A DNA stretch of 64,000 nucleotides from Phlebiopsis flavidoalba (taxonomy: Eukaryota > Basidiomycota > Agaricomycetes > Polyporales > Phanerochaetaceae), in assembly GCA_035772785.1 (NCBI GenBank), contig JAOCPU010000006.1, forward strand, positions 744,001-808,000, read 5' to 3'. A program made the translations under genes and the position numbers. The notes beneath the pieces were generated by a model. It made no database searches. It had not been told where the DNA came from and was given only the letters and a program-made list of their open reading frames with translations. How positions within the stretch are numbered: position 1 is the stretch's first letter; each line of letters starts with the position of its first letter. Of this stretch, positions 34,369 to 46,800 are shown piece after piece.

Positions 34369-37317
34369 CTATTCGTCACCGTCGCCGTCGCGGATAGGCT
34401 CGTAGGACGCGCGATGTTCAGTGCGACGAAGCGACCGAAGAGACGACCGAAGAAGCCTGGACGGCTAGACTTCCTGAACGGTAGTTAGTGACTGTCGTGA
34501 TCGTCGCGATCCCCGCGAGCGGCGCGAGAAGAGCGAAGCTCTTTCTGACTCTTCGTCTTCAAGGCGTTCCTCAAGTTCCTCTACAAGTAAACGTGTGAGC
34601 TATGGCCGAGGTGAGGGCGCGAAAGATGAAAGTCGTACCCTCGCCCACAACACGGCATCCATTTCTTCCAATGGTACGCCACTGGTTTCTGGGTACACTG
34701 TATAGACATAATCAGTCGTCTCTACCCGAATGAAACCAGCAAGAATTAACGTACGGGAAGATACTTGCCTAACAATATGAAAACAATTAGAATCTAAAGA
34801 CAAAAAAAAAAAAAATAGAGATGGAGATGAAAAATGGCACATGTGAACAAAAGATGCACGAGTAAACTGTACCAATGCGTACAGTCGATGTGATGGGTTC
34901 AGAGACTACGGAGCTACAATAACGCACCAACGATGAAACTACATGCACAGAAGAACCATGCATGGGTTATAAAACCGCCATTGAATGAACTTCTTGCAAA
35001 TATGGAGTCATCTCTCCGACCAAGAAGTTGAAGGCCCAATTAGTCTATCGAGTGTCAGCACGAGCCCCTGGCCTGGGTAATGTGAATCATATACTCACAG
35101 CAGTGGAAAGAGCATAACACGCCCTTCGCCCGGGACAGTCAAAGGCATAATCTGTGCAAAACGGCTAAGCAGGCCGGTATGATGTCATGAGCGCAATATA
35201 TACCTCGGGGGGGTACAACCAGGGGATGGGTCCCAACTAGAATAGGAAACGAGTGAGTACGACCTAGGAGCCGAAGATGTTGGGACACCTACCTGTAGCC
35301 AAATGCTGCATTAAAGATATAACACAGATGACGACTGCCTTCGCAAGTTCTCTCAGGGACGTCAATGGTACATCCACCACGCCGGTCAACGCAAGAGCGA
35401 CGCCCATCTTCAAGCGGTCAGTATTGCGCCAAATACCTGATGCAAACGCCTTACTGTAGCTGCACCAGTCAACAAAAATGACTCCCTGCGACCCAACGGT
35501 CAACCAGATACCCATCTGTATAAAGATTAGTCGTCCCGAGTTGAGTAATAAACGCCGCGTTTGGTTACTCACGGTGGAGGAATGGTACTGAGTACTATAG
35601 ATTATTGCGTTCACGCCTGGGTCATGGAGTAATATAGCCATCGCGACCGACCCATCCCGCCTCTAGAGTCAAGCTAAGTGGTGTAGATATGGGGCGCCGG
35701 GAGCTCATTTACAGCACCTTCAAATTACTCTGGCTCAATAGTCCGACGTTTTTTTTAATATTGAGCATTTTCTTTGTATTATATGCAACTGCTTCAACTT
35801 ACGCGCATAGTACGAGATCACTGTGGTAAACGATTAGTGGGCTTTTCGCATGCGAGGAAAAGGATGGAATGTACCATTAATTCCATTCTGCAAATCAATC
35901 AGTAATGCGTTAGGGCGCCTACAGATAAATACGTACAAGCTGAGCGAACGCTTGAGAAGACATGGCCAGAAGCACACGTCGTTTATACTTCTTCCACATT
36001 ACGTGCAATATGTCCGACTTTCACCGGACTCACGCTGATCTGTGAGCATGGTCCTCGAAGGATTGAGTCAATCGAGTTCAACTGACCTCGAACATGACCC
36101 GTTCTTTAATTTCTTGGAACTCAGCACGAGCAAATAAATCCTCCTGGATCTCCGCCGTGCAAGTCTGCAATTACGCGCATACCCCTCCTCGTCCTTATCG
36201 TTGTCGATCAACCATCTGTGATATCGCGCGTGTCAAAGTTGTTATGCGTTCTATTTGCATTGAGAGCTTACCGTGGAACTTTCCGGCATCGCTTAAGGAG
36301 CCCGCGGCACAAGCAGCGCTCCGATGAAAACCTGTACAGAGAGCGGCACTCGCCACGGACAGGTTGTTGTTGGGAAACCCCAAGGAAGAAATATCCTATC
36401 CACTGAGAAGTTTCGGGTGAGCAAAAAGACTGTAATAAGGAATCGCTACCTGCACATACCACAGATGACGCATAGCCCAAAGACATTGACAGAGAATTCC
36501 ATGCAGGCGAGGGGCGCCTCTCTATAGCGTGCGCATAAATGGTAAGGATACTTACTCGAACCAATGTAATAAAGACGCGACGTTACGTGATCTGGCGGGA
36601 TGAAGAATTTCGCTCTGATAAAATGGGAACAATCGTGCTAACTGGGGCGGTGTTGAGCCGTGCTGTCGCGCGTGTACGTGAGGATGCTTGGGAACCTACG
36701 ATAAGAGGCCCACACCAAAAGCCGGCCAGATTCTGCCTAGGACCATGATCCAGAAGTCCAGGACTGATAAGACAAGTGATGCAGGATAGTGTTACCGTAA
36801 GCACCTCCAACCGCAAAGCGACACCGTAGAAAGACTACCGCTCCTACAAAGAGTCGTGCGTTGCCTCTCCGTCCCACGCGGTGTCCCCAATGTGGCCGGC
36901 GGCTAGGGAGGTAACTATATACATCGAGCTAAGTGGATGAGTACTTGCAGTCGGGCGGCAAGGGGGAATGCTCACTGACATGCGCCTACTTCCAGTACGG
37001 CCACCATTGTGCCCACTGCGAGTGCGATTGAGGTCGTTTCAAAGAATTTGAGAAAAATAAGGGCCCGTAATGACACTTCTGACATGACTCTGTACATGTC
37101 GGGCTCATGCAAAACGAGAGTGCGCAGCATAACAACCTAGACAAACCCGTTGGTCATATCCGAACTATTGCGCGCAGGGTTAGAGGGAATCCCGACGGTA
37201 TATAACCAATGATACTCACGAGGAATACACCTAGACTAGCGAAGACGGAAATGGCGTAGTAAAGGAGCGGCTGGTCCCACTAGCCTGCTCCGCGGGCTGG
37301 AATGCTAGTGATGCCAT
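34369..37317 (-). CDS. MFS sugar transporter (SP family)
   Basis: Twelve-TM proton-coupled or facilitative sugar carrier of the plasma membrane. The start at 37317 (MASLAFQPAEQASG) leads to SVFASLGVFL and, after an intron, FGYDQ, the classic first-helix signature. Then VITGPYFSQ-like text, GHRVGRRGNARLFVGAVVF with the conserved RxGRR loop, FPFYQSEI (canonical PIYQSE), a central cytosolic loop (AEFQEIKERVMFE), GVNAIIYSTQYHSST (family NAIIYYSP), and YVYTVYPETSGVPLEEMDAV, the PETKG end of helix 12. A Ser/Arg-rich tail exon ends EPIRDGDGDE with TAG at 34369-34371. Introns of about 50 nt are numerous. Substrate specificity cannot be inferred. Confidence 0.88.
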
Positions 37318-37995
37318 GATGCATTAGCAAAATGGTAGGGGGCTGGAGGACGATGGCGGGCGCAGTCGAGCGGGGTTGAGAGAGGTGGTCGTGAGGGTCT
37401 CAGCGGGAAGAGCGATGAGCTCGTAGCGCCTTCGCCCGCGGCCGCCCGTGTACCCTGTTGATGTCACTCCACTGCCCTCATTCTGCGCCTGCCGCCGTGC
37501 TGCCGCTTGCGTGCCGCCACGCGCTCTCTCTCGTCCTCCTGCCACACCACCGCCATGCCGGCCCTCGGTCGCCTCACTGGACCTCCGTGCCCTGTCGTCG
37601 GACGACGCATCCTACGACAATGAGGAGCTCCTTTTGCAGCAAGAGTGCGGAAGAGTCTCTTGAGCAGCTGCAGCAGTTTTTGTGCTTGCCATCGTCCTAA
37701 CTCCTTTCCTCGGCAAGTGGCTGGGGCGTCGCTGGAGCCACTGGGGGGGTGCGGTGTATTCCGCGTTTGTATCTGATGTATGCCAGTCCTCATCAACCAA
37801 GCGCACGCACCGTGGTAGCCTCATGCTCGCTAAGTCAGACTAGGCTCGGAAAGTCCTTCTTCCTCGGAGAGCGCGCCCCGGTCTCAAAACTCAAGGCGAT
37901 TAACTATCAGAATGGTCATTCTATACCGCACGGTACGTCTCGTCTGCCGCTGTACGGTTCGCTGTCTAATCTGGCTAATTAGATTGAGTACCGAA
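37318..37995. other. Region between sugar transporter and PPR gene
   Basis: GC-rich with overlapping open frames on both strands (Ala/Arg/Pro-rich), none matching a known family. On the minus strand MASTKTAAAAQETLPHSC starts near 37726. It could be a small protein or the 5' leader of the transporter, but support is weak. Confidence 0.3.
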
Positions 37996-40306
37996 TCAGC
38001 AGGGCGGCTTCTTGTCCCGCATCCCCTCTATGACGGTGTCCGCAATGTCCCACTCTTCCTATGCAACAATCCCCGCAAGAGGATGTATCGGGTGCTGTCC
38101 TCGATCGGCACCCTATTGCGCACCATCTCCCTGTAATATCTCATAGCGTGCTTCACTCCCTCGGGAGTCTTATTGTCCAAGCAAGTCTTAATGAGGAAAC
38201 GTTGTACGAGCCTTTGCTCGGTACTATCCGTTGCTTCGCCATCTTGCCCATCAGGAGATCTGCATATTCCTCGGTACGAGCAAGACCCGAGCTCTCCAAT
38301 TCGCCGATGGATGCCCACATAGCAGAACAGTGTACGTGATTGATGCTGTTTTGGCCGCATGCCCGGATTAAGTAGTAGACGTTTTCATCATCCGCAGAAA
38401 CTTGAATGCACCTTGCAGATTACCCGGCGAATCTTGCTTCAATAGATGGTCGATGATGGAGGTGCACGTCGCGACTGTCGGTTCAAACGCCTCGCTTCGT
38501 CATGAGATCCAGCACGGAGGAAGCTGCGTTCTCGTTGACGGGAAGTAGAGCAGCAAGAATGGTAGAATAGGTGACCACATCAGGGGATACACCCGCAGCG
38601 TCCATTTGTTCTAGAGTGGTACCAACACCTCCGGGCTGCCCCTTCGTCCTGTAGTAATGCACGAAAGTATTATAGGTGACGACGTCGGGCTTTGGCCCTG
38701 ATTGCTGCATTTTGCTCGAATATTGCTTGAGCTTTCAGGCTCGCGGTGACTTGATAATGCGTAGGAAATGGTCGTATTCTTTGTTAGAACCAACAAGACC
38801 ATTTCTTCGTCATAGGCAAGGGTCTTCTTCTTGAGTAGGTCCTGAAACGCGTAGAATCGTTGCAACGCCTGATCGACGCCGCCACGCGCCTAGCCTTAAA
38901 CAAAGCGAGGATGACCGCTCGGGTGTGCCATGATTCCTGGGCGGACACAGTCGCGTTGCAGCATATCCCATCCCGCCAAAACCCGGTCGGCCATATTGAG
39001 ATCCGCGTACCCCTCCGAGAAGTGACGTCCAGGTGTCCATATAGGCTGAACACCCGCTTTGGTCATATCGTCCCAAAGCGTCTCCGCTAGATCCAATCTA
39101 TTGCACGCCAGGGAAGGCCTTTAACAAGATGGGACCAGGTAAAGTCTGGCAAATGCACGAGACCTGTCGTCGAAGCGGTGTTAGAATCTGTCGTAAGCCA
39201 TGGCTTGCGGCCCAAGTAGACCGGTGGAGATGTTGTGGTAGAGTTGGGCCAGAGAATGGTCGTTGGAGCTCTCTGACAGATTAGAGACATGGCGTTGCAA
39301 GACGGAGGGGCGAATGAGGAGCCCAGCGGGGGTGACAAGCCGATGAGCGTACATTTTCGACTTTGTGCGTAGATCGAGTGGTAGAGGGAGATCCTCGTCT
39401 CGCAAAAGAACGTCCTAGGAACGACCGCGAGGTAGTGATGAGGGACGCAGATGAATCAATGACCTGAAATAGCCTGAACAAACGAGTCCTTCATGATGGC
39501 AAAGAGCAATGATGAGAGGCAAGCGATTGAGTGACTATAGTCCCGGGACTTTCGGTACCCGCACGTCTACGTGCCAAGGAATCGAGTTTGGAGAAGAGGT
39601 CGATCACAGCATCTGGATTGTGCTGCCCAATGTGATAGATCATGCGATGGCATACATAGCCGCGCTTGTCACCGTATGGCACATGACAATTGAAGACGAG
39701 CGATTTTTTTCATCTAAACACCTGCCATTCGGACGATTCCAAGGAGAGAGGAGACGGGTGGGGAGAGGATAGTTCTCGACAAATGACGGAGAACTTTGCT
39801 GTGAAGGCGTTGGGTCCAGTAGTGGAAGTGAGAGAATTCCGGTCACGCAAAACGACCAGAGCTCTCATCACCGATTTGCACGTCGCCATGCTTCAGCGCG
39901 TCGGCTAGCCTTGTTTAGCGTTTCGGGTCGACGGAACGTTCGCCTTCTCTCTGTGCCATTCCCCACCACTCGGATGAAATACTCGAAGATGCGGCGCCGT
40001 CGTATGGGCGGTTTGACGGAGAAGGGTCGAGGACGCCTTCAAGATGGTAGGAAGTGTGAGTCGTGTGTAGATGCCTCATCCTAGTTTCATGTGTGAACAG
40101 TGGCGAATGTGGACGTAATTACATCGGACGGTAACGCGACCATCGGCGGAACGCGACGAGACTAAACGCCTAAGACGTAATGTGGGAAGGTAGACGTTCC
40201 GTTCGTTCCGGCGGACCGGCAAAGAGGTAGGGCAGAGGCGAGGTTCCGAGATGTGAGCCGGGTGCCACGGACTAAACCGGGAGGTACGTGAGCCTACGTG
40301 AAGCAT
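37996..40306 (-). CDS. Pentatricopeptide repeat (PPR) protein, probably mitochondrial
   Basis: Organellar RNA-binding helical-repeat protein, expected to act in mitochondrial RNA processing or translation. The provisional start at 40306 gives MLHVGSRTSRFSPWHPAHIS; an alternative start is MRHLHTTHTSYHLEG at about 40082. Repeats include LAETLWDDMTKAGVQP, the canonical pair KPDVVTYNTFVHYYRTKG and GVSPDVVTYSTILAALLPV (about 38540-38700), and YREMVRNRVPIEDSTRYILL near the C-terminus. The end reads LLHRKEWDIADTVIEGMRDK with TGA at 37996-37998. Frame breaks are frequent and repeat number cannot be counted reliably. The gene is divergent from PPIL2 with about 240 bp between starts. Confidence 0.82.
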
Positions 40307-40546
40307 TTCGCAAATCATACGCGAAGATGCAAAGTCTGTATGTTGCGGTCAGTTTGTTGGAATGCATCCCGATGGTATGGCTGGAGACGTACGTGGTAGA
40401 ACAAGGGAGGGTAGGACAAAGTGACCACCTGGGTTCCGCCGCGGCGAAATGACGAACTCTTGACGCCGGAGCAGGGTATGCCGAGACGCTGCTTCATTCG
40501 CGACTTTGCTCGCCACCTTCGTTCACCACAACTTGCATCCACCAAA

Positions 40547-42821
40547 ATCGGGTCACGGAAACTCCAACAAACTGTAATGTCACTCATGCGGAGCACTCTG
40601 GAATGTTTGGGCAGCACACCGCCTCGTCCGGGGGTTTCAAGGCGTGAGTACGCTCTTCGCATGTTAGTGTCACTGACCCGAGCTGTATCCCCAGGAAGGC
40701 CGAGGCACACCTCCGGGAACGCACACTCCTTTTGACTGCTGTGTGCCCGCTCAGTCATTTCAACCTTTTCGAGAACCCTGTTTGTGCGAGGAATGCGGAC
40801 GGCACAGGCTATGTCTTTGACCTCATGAACATCATACCATGGCTCAAGTAAGCCCCTCTCTATGCTTGTATTGTGGAGTGTAACTGACTTCGCCAGGCAA
40901 CACAACAACACAAACCCAGTCACCAAGGAGCCACTTGCACCCTCTGAACTGATCACCAACCTGCACTATTCAAGGGTGAGGCAAAAGGAGGGAATCATCC
41001 GGCGAAATACACGACCCCCATATCCTTCAAACCTTTCAGTGAACACTTCGCATATAGTCGCAATAGCGACTACACGGAAATGTCTTCCTAGCCGAGAGTA
41101 TCATAGGGTAACAGGGGACTTGGTTGCGTCGATGATGTCAAGTTCAAGAAGTACGCAGTCACGTCAGCATTGTACACCTCCTCATGCTTTGACTAACGAT
41201 ACCGACAGAGACGATGTGATCACACTACAGAACTCCACACGGCATGCCAGACCCGCAGTTGTCCCAGTCGGTTCTCAAACGTCGCTGCCAAAGCCGCTGA
41301 AGTGCCAGTGACTCAGAAGGCTAAGGCGATCGTGAAGGCTCCTCCCGCGGCTCGAAGCTTCGCAACAAAAAGCTGAAGAACGTACGCATGTATGATGCTC
41401 GATGTTTCGTTTTCCTCCACACGTTGCTCACAATAATATGTAGTGGGACCATATCACCCGTGTGATTCCACCGGTTTGAATGGGGCACGTATCACTCACT
41501 TCGACTTCGGTTGAACCGCAGACAGCCAGCTCCTCAGCTTCTATGGGATGAGGTGCGTCAATGTATCCTCTCACGTCTCCTCGCACTCTGATGGTCTCAC
41601 ACAGGAAGAGTTGATGTTCGAGGACTTTGCGAACCCTCCAAAAGGAAAGGGCAAGGAGAAGGACGTGGGCAAGCGGCGAGCTTTACGTTCGTGGTGGTCA
41701 CATCCCTTGGCGGTAGTCCTCAACCTCGAGCTGTTTTGAGAAGGTCCGCTCGTTCGACTCACTGTTTTAGAATGCTTGTTCCTGAGATTCGTCGTTTTAG
41801 GCACCGAAGACTTGCTATAACTTCCTTATGCTGGCTAAAGTGGATGGGGCAAATGCACAAACGACGTCAATCTTCCATCGACTGGTTCCCGTGGCCAGGT
41901 TTATGCGAGGGTCTATGATTAAGTACCTTTTTCTCCTGATCCTGCTCCGAGCAGAATCGAATCTGCCTAATGATGTACATTCAGATTCAAACAGGCGATC
42001 CAACGGGCATCTGGCTCGTACTTCGGGATAGGACATTGTCACCTATGAAGGGGGACACCATTCCAGAGGCAGCCGAGACGAGGCACGACTATGATGCGCG
42101 GGGGTCCGCACAGCGAAGCACGATAGCCGGTGGCGTACTCTCTATGGCCAACAAAGGTGTCTCTTGCAAACACGTAAACGGGTACGGTATTTTCTTTCTC
42201 TAGATTTACCAATTATCAACCTGAAAAACCCGTCAGATCTCAATGGTTCCTCACGTTCGATGCGAAACCACATTTAGACGACCAAAGAAACACACCGTAT
42301 TTGGTAATCATCCCCGGTCGGAGGTGAAGATGACAGTTTGTGCTCGACGCACTGGAGGAAGCTTTACCCGTCAAGCCCGGTACGGAGCGGCCTGCAAAGA
42401 CTGTGCGCAGTCACAGAGGTTATCATGTGGGTTGTTCGCCAACTATAACCCTCTCTACCTTTCAATTCACGCTACTCGTCTACAGCTACCAGGACCCCTA
42501 TCACAGAATACAGGGTGAGCGACAAGAGAAGAAGCGGGCCCGAAAAAGGCTGAAGCGAGCAGAACGCCCGCAGTGCACAGCCCGCTCGGAAAGACGAGGA
42601 CAGAGGTCAACTTGGTTGGTGAGAAGGTCACGGGTGCCAAGCAAAAGCGGGGACAGGCCCGTCGGTGGTGGTGTCGGCAAGTAGCTTACAGGTTGGGGGA
42701 GCCTCGGTATTTTTTTCGCGAAAACGCCCCGCAACCAAGTCCCCCTGCTGCGTCTCTCGCTCACACGAGGAGCCCAAGAAAAAAGCGGGGAAGGTGGGCT
42801 TTGGCGAGTTCGAGGTGGTAG
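40547..42821 (+). CDS. CYP8: U-box cyclophilin, peptidyl-prolyl isomerase-like 2
   Basis: Spliceosome-associated protein combining a RING/U-box E3 ligase domain and a cyclophilin domain. The expected ATG at 40547 reads ATCGGG, an inserted C having broken the start of MGHGNSNKL. THAEHSGMFGQHTASSGGFK follows after a surplus A near 40572. The U-box part includes FDLMNIIPWL and NNTNPVTKEPLAPSELIT, then SHIVAIATTR and VITLQNSTRHA. A linker with VTQKAKAIVKAPPAARSFAT and the EELMFEDFANPPKGKGKEKD segment leads into the cyclophilin domain (GVLSMANKGVS, FLTFDAKPHLDD, then LDALEEALPVKPGTERPAKT). The C-terminal tail is Lys-rich (KKRARKRLKRAE) and ends FGEFEGW with TAG at 42819-42821 once one T is discounted; the raw frame runs to 42847. 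Gene order of domains is diagnostic. Confidence 0.9.
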
Positions 42822-42937
42822 GCCCCACTATCTGTGGACTTTCATAGGCACGATATGGCGCGCTGGTGCCGTGGTGTATTGTCGTGTATAGGATTCATTA
42901 CATGTACATTCCGAGTATATTATTTAGATATTGAAAA

Positions 42938-43899
42938 CTAAGCTGGTATTGGGACACGCGCTTTGTCTTTCTTCGACTTCACCTCCTCCTCTTCAGCGGC
43001 TGCAGTGGGTTCCCTCGAGGACATGTTTGTTGACGGGCCACATTGGAGTAACACGACAGGCTTCTGGGTCTCGCCCAACTATGCCACAAGACGTGTTAGT
43101 GCAAGCGCAGTTAGATGCTGACATGAGAGAACGTACCGGCTTCGGCCTCAATAGCGCGAACGAAGCTCGGCTTGGGACGGCTTCCTCATCCTCGACAGAG
43201 AGTGTGTATTCGCGAGCATGTCATCGATTTCCTACAGCTCTGTCAGCTAATATCCATGTAAGAGTGAAAGCGATAACTGACCCGCTGATACTCTCTGGCC
43301 TCAGCTGGGTCTGTCCAATATCACTCTCCACTGCAATCCACATTGAGCTCTTTGTGAATCTCCTTGAGCACTTCGTTGCCCTGTTGTAATCCGTGCAAGA
43401 CAGAGACCCGACCAAGCGAGAACTCGATAGTGGACACTCCTTATGGGGGACTGGACAATGAGCGCGAAGAGCCAGGTAATACTACCAACACAACCCCACC
43501 AGCTGCTCCAGATTCTCGAGTTTGTCCATTCAGTCTTCGCAAGCAAGGATTCTTGGTATTTCCGCTTGCGAAGTGCCGAAGCATAGCCCGGTCTTTGTGC
43601 CCAGCGCTAAATTGTGCTTCGCAGAATCTCCTGCTCTCTGTCAAGTACTCCTGAATCTAGAGGTCTGTCGGTTCAGAAATCGCATCTATACAGCTGTAAA
43701 TCACAGCGCACCTTCGTCTGGTATTGCGTGACCTGTATATTCAGCATGCAACTCTAAGGGTTTAGCACCGAGAGTTCAGGTCAACCACAACGCGGAAAGA
43801 GTAGTGCATCGAGTCACGAAAGGGAAAGAACTCAAGAATGGCGCAGGTCCTGCTTTTGGTGATCTTGGGGAGAGGAGTCGAGAGCCGAACGTGCCTCAT
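42938..43899 (-). CDS. VPS20: ESCRT-III subunit VPS20 (CHMP6)
   Basis: Snf7-domain protein that nucleates ESCRT-III on endosomes after ESCRT-II binding. The N-terminal region reads SPKITKSRTCAIL and RDSMH, followed after introns by REQEILRKHNLALGTKT, MDKLENLEQLVGL (about 43500-43540), QQGNEVLKEIHKE (read across a frame), ADRAV..., LSVEDEEAV and LRAIEAEA-like text. The tail is acidic and ends DKARVPIPA with TAG at 42938-42940. As written the start at 43899 gives MRHVRL, lacking the Gly2 needed for N-myristoylation. Discounting one A after the ATG gives MGTFGSRLLS, so Gly2 is probably present. Several indels disrupt the Snf7 core. Confidence 0.8.
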
Positions 43900-45076
43900 G
43901 GTTTGTGGTTTGTAGTGTAGAATGCGTGGCGTAGCAGTAAATAGGAACGAGTAGGTGGTCCGTCTCGTGGTCCCTCAGCGTGTGTCGGACCATGAACGTC
44001 AGTGGCAAGAGGGAAGTCGGCATATGATGGCGCGCGCGGTGATTAGTTATCCGTAGTCCTATTACCCCGGTCACAAGAGTACTACGGTGGCGAGGGGGAT
44101 CGCAGGAGTCGCTCGTATCGCAATACTCTTAAGCAAAGCTCTCCAGCACAAGAGCTTGGACTTGCTTAGCAATGAGGATTTATTATTAGCCAAAAGCTTT
44201 GTGACAAATGGAACATCGCGCGCCTGGTTAGGAATATATCATAAAAATGAAACTTGAGTCATCGATAGAACAGTATCGGAGACCACAAGAGGTTAACGCG
44301 CCATTTGGTGAAGAGTTACAAGTATTCCGTCATTTCCGGACAGAGAAGAAGCTATTCACTTACATTGACAACCTAATTATCCGTTCCGGGCTCGGTATAT
44401 CAATTTGAAGATTAGTGCTGGGCGAAGACTATTGGTGTACTTTACTTCATTATGTAACGTTTTTCAAGTGAGATTGTGCGCAGCGGGAAATTTAAGGTAG
44501 AAGCTCGTCGCACCATCAATGATGAGGTCATCTGGCAAGCTTCCTTCAGAGCTAATGGGTCTACGTTCTGGAACTACTGTGGCTACTAGGTTCAGTCACG
44601 TCACTTGCGTCTCTCGGAATCTTGACGATGTTATGAGGTGAGTCAAGCTGGTAAACTCGAGGGGCAGGGTGGGAATTGAGCATGGAGTGATGACCGCCCT
44701 CGTAGGGTGTCCCTGTGTGGGCGCAGGGTAGGGCGAGTTGCACTGTAGAGTACAACATTGAGGAAAGCCAGATGAGGCAAAGATTAGATCGGCGAAGACC
44801 GTTGTTACGGCCAGGGAACGGGATTCTAGGTACATCCGTTGGCGTCGAATCCAGCCAGCGGGTGACCGCAATCGGCTAAGCACCGTGTCGTCTATGGTAA
44901 GCTGACATGAGGGGTCGACGGCCGGCTAGTCATTTCAGTGTACTGTGATGGTATAAACGGCAGGGTATCTGGGAACAGGTAAGATTCTTTTATGAGTCTG
45001 CGTGTAAAAAAACTGGACGCGTGAGAGACTGACACAAGCATTTCTGATAGCGATTGTCTTCTCGAGACCACTTTCT
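43900..45076. other. Intergenic, partly AT-rich
   Basis: No recognised gene. 44100-44560 is clearly AT-richer than its surroundings. A 95-codon minus-strand open frame at 44596-44883 shows no family signature. The right part, 44900-45076, may contain the last exon of the receptor-like gene. Confidence 0.4.
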
Positions 45077-46214
45077 TTAGTGTTTTCGCGTGAGTATGTT
45101 GGAGTTCTGACACATCGTATGCGCCATCGCGTGAACGACCACTGTGACGTCGAGAATAATTACGGCGGCAATGGGAACGTAAAGGGCAAAGTTTAGTAAT
45201 GCAGTGATCCACATCCAGAGGTACTCGAGGAACGATTCGCTGGATCGGGTATTACGGAGGTGATCCAACACCCTGCGGAGCTCCCCATGAGAGGCTTCCA
45301 CTGAATAGTCCAAAAAGATTTGCTCACAATTATTGGGTATCGCCATATTAGAATCTTGTGTGTCTGTGGGTGGCAAAAGCTGATTCCTATCACCAATGCC
45401 AGAGTAATCCAAATGCCGGCTACGACGTAGAGCGGTAATCTAGCTTGTTGGCTTTGGTCCACTGGGGGGGGGGGGTCCACCGGAATACAAGAGCAAAGAA
45501 GGTGTGTAGCGCGATGGCCAATGATCGGTGCCGAGAATGAGGATGGAACCGCTCAAGAAGTGCGCATCGATGACTGACGCAAAGGCGACGCCGACGTCCC
45601 CAAACTGCTTGAGCACACCTACATTCTGTTAGCACGTTGATCACAGAAGAAGCAAGTATTACATACCTTGCGCAGGGTTACACACGCTGCCGTTGGGTGA
45701 CTCCCTGAGGTTCGGACACAGTTAAGACTGCGTCATGAGAACAAGAATTTCATCACGCATATACATATACCGCATCTGCGACCCACTTCGCATATCATGA
45801 TGCTTGGGCTCCTGATCAATACAATACAATGACACCAATACGGTCAGAGAGTGGCTTAGATGCTGTCGACACGAAGCTAGACTGACCTGTTGCCTGAATC
45901 ATCTCTGATATACCAGCAGAGACTGAGAAAGTACCGAGTGCACGTGGGTCGTCACTGTCCAGTTTCTCCTTCTCGTGGCGTTTGCGTCTGATCGTAGCAG
46001 CGCTGTACTGCAACATCGTAGTATCAGCACGATCTATACGCTGCAGATTCTAGCGGAAGAAACATACGCAGATGTACAGCAGCAGGCCCGGCCAGCCTGA
46101 GATCGCAGATAAGGACGCCGTCTCGACAATAAGTCCGTGAGCCCCGAGACCGTTACTATGCCAGGAGTCAAAGTGCGTAGGACATGTCTCGCCTGCCCGT
46201 GTGCTCAGCGACAT
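45077..46214 (-). CDS. Seven-transmembrane receptor-like protein (Git3-like fungal GPCR)
   Basis: Probable plasma-membrane receptor of the fungal nutrient-sensing GPCR type. The start at 46214 gives MSLSTRAGETCPTHFDSW and a first helix GLIVETASLSAISGWPGLLL. A loop with TIRRKRHEKEKLDSDDPRA, then EMIQATG and the VCNPAQG-(F)GDVGVAFASVIDAH region follow, resembling the C-x-QG...LGDVGTALWSLVIALHTF helix-3 signature. Next are LPLYVVAGIWITLALVIGIS, a short extracellular loop, and SFLEYLWMWITALLNFALYV-PIAAVI, matching helix 5 of the family. The visible stop is at 45077 but the cytosolic tail may continue to about 44930. A 12-nt G run at 45464-45475 lies inside the coding part as polyproline. Ligand unknown; family placement is moderate. 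Confidence 0.65.
45464..45475. repeat. Poly-G homopolymer, 12 nt, in coding sequence
   Basis: Twelve consecutive G on the + strand, read as proline codons on the minus strand between helices 3 and 4 of the receptor-like gene. Its length decides the downstream reading frame. Confidence 0.85.
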
Positions 46215-46800
46215 GGCGTGGTGTGTGTGGGTAGAGGAGACCTCAGGGAGGGAGGGGGAAGTGGGGCACCACAGCGCCTGCTGCTATCGAGGGAGATGCA
46301 TGTCGGCGACAGCCTGCATCCGATGTCGCACCAGGGCGGTGTGATTAAGTTGGGGGTTGGAGTTTGCGAGACCTTGAGGCATGCGCACAGTCCATTACGT
46401 AGTCTGCTTAATGGACGTCGTTTACCCGTCCGCATTGCACAGAGAGGCTCGGCGTGGTCGACGACCAGCAAGCCCGTACAGAATATAAGCAGTGCCAATT
46501 GCCGAGGGCCTCATCTGAATCCCTACGATACGAGGGCGTCTAATGATCTCGATCAGGTAAATCCGTAGATTTCGGTATTGATTCCGTGTCATCCGACTCG
46601 ATGTGCCACTCGACAATAGTGGCGACATGGACATCGACCTCCTAGATCTGCGAGAACATGATTTCGATTGGGTATACACGCGATGATCGTCATAAGTCAA
46701 GAGCCATGCAAGGTAGTAGGGGTATATCTTAAACCAAAATTTTGGCATTAAAATAGCCGATCATTGGTTCGCCGGTGAGCTCTATGGATGGGGCCCGGTG
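46215..46800. other. Spacer between receptor-like gene and P450
   Basis: 5' flank of the receptor-like gene and 3' flank of the P450, both on the minus strand. Minus-strand open frames of about 100 codons lack recognisable domains. Confidence 0.4.
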
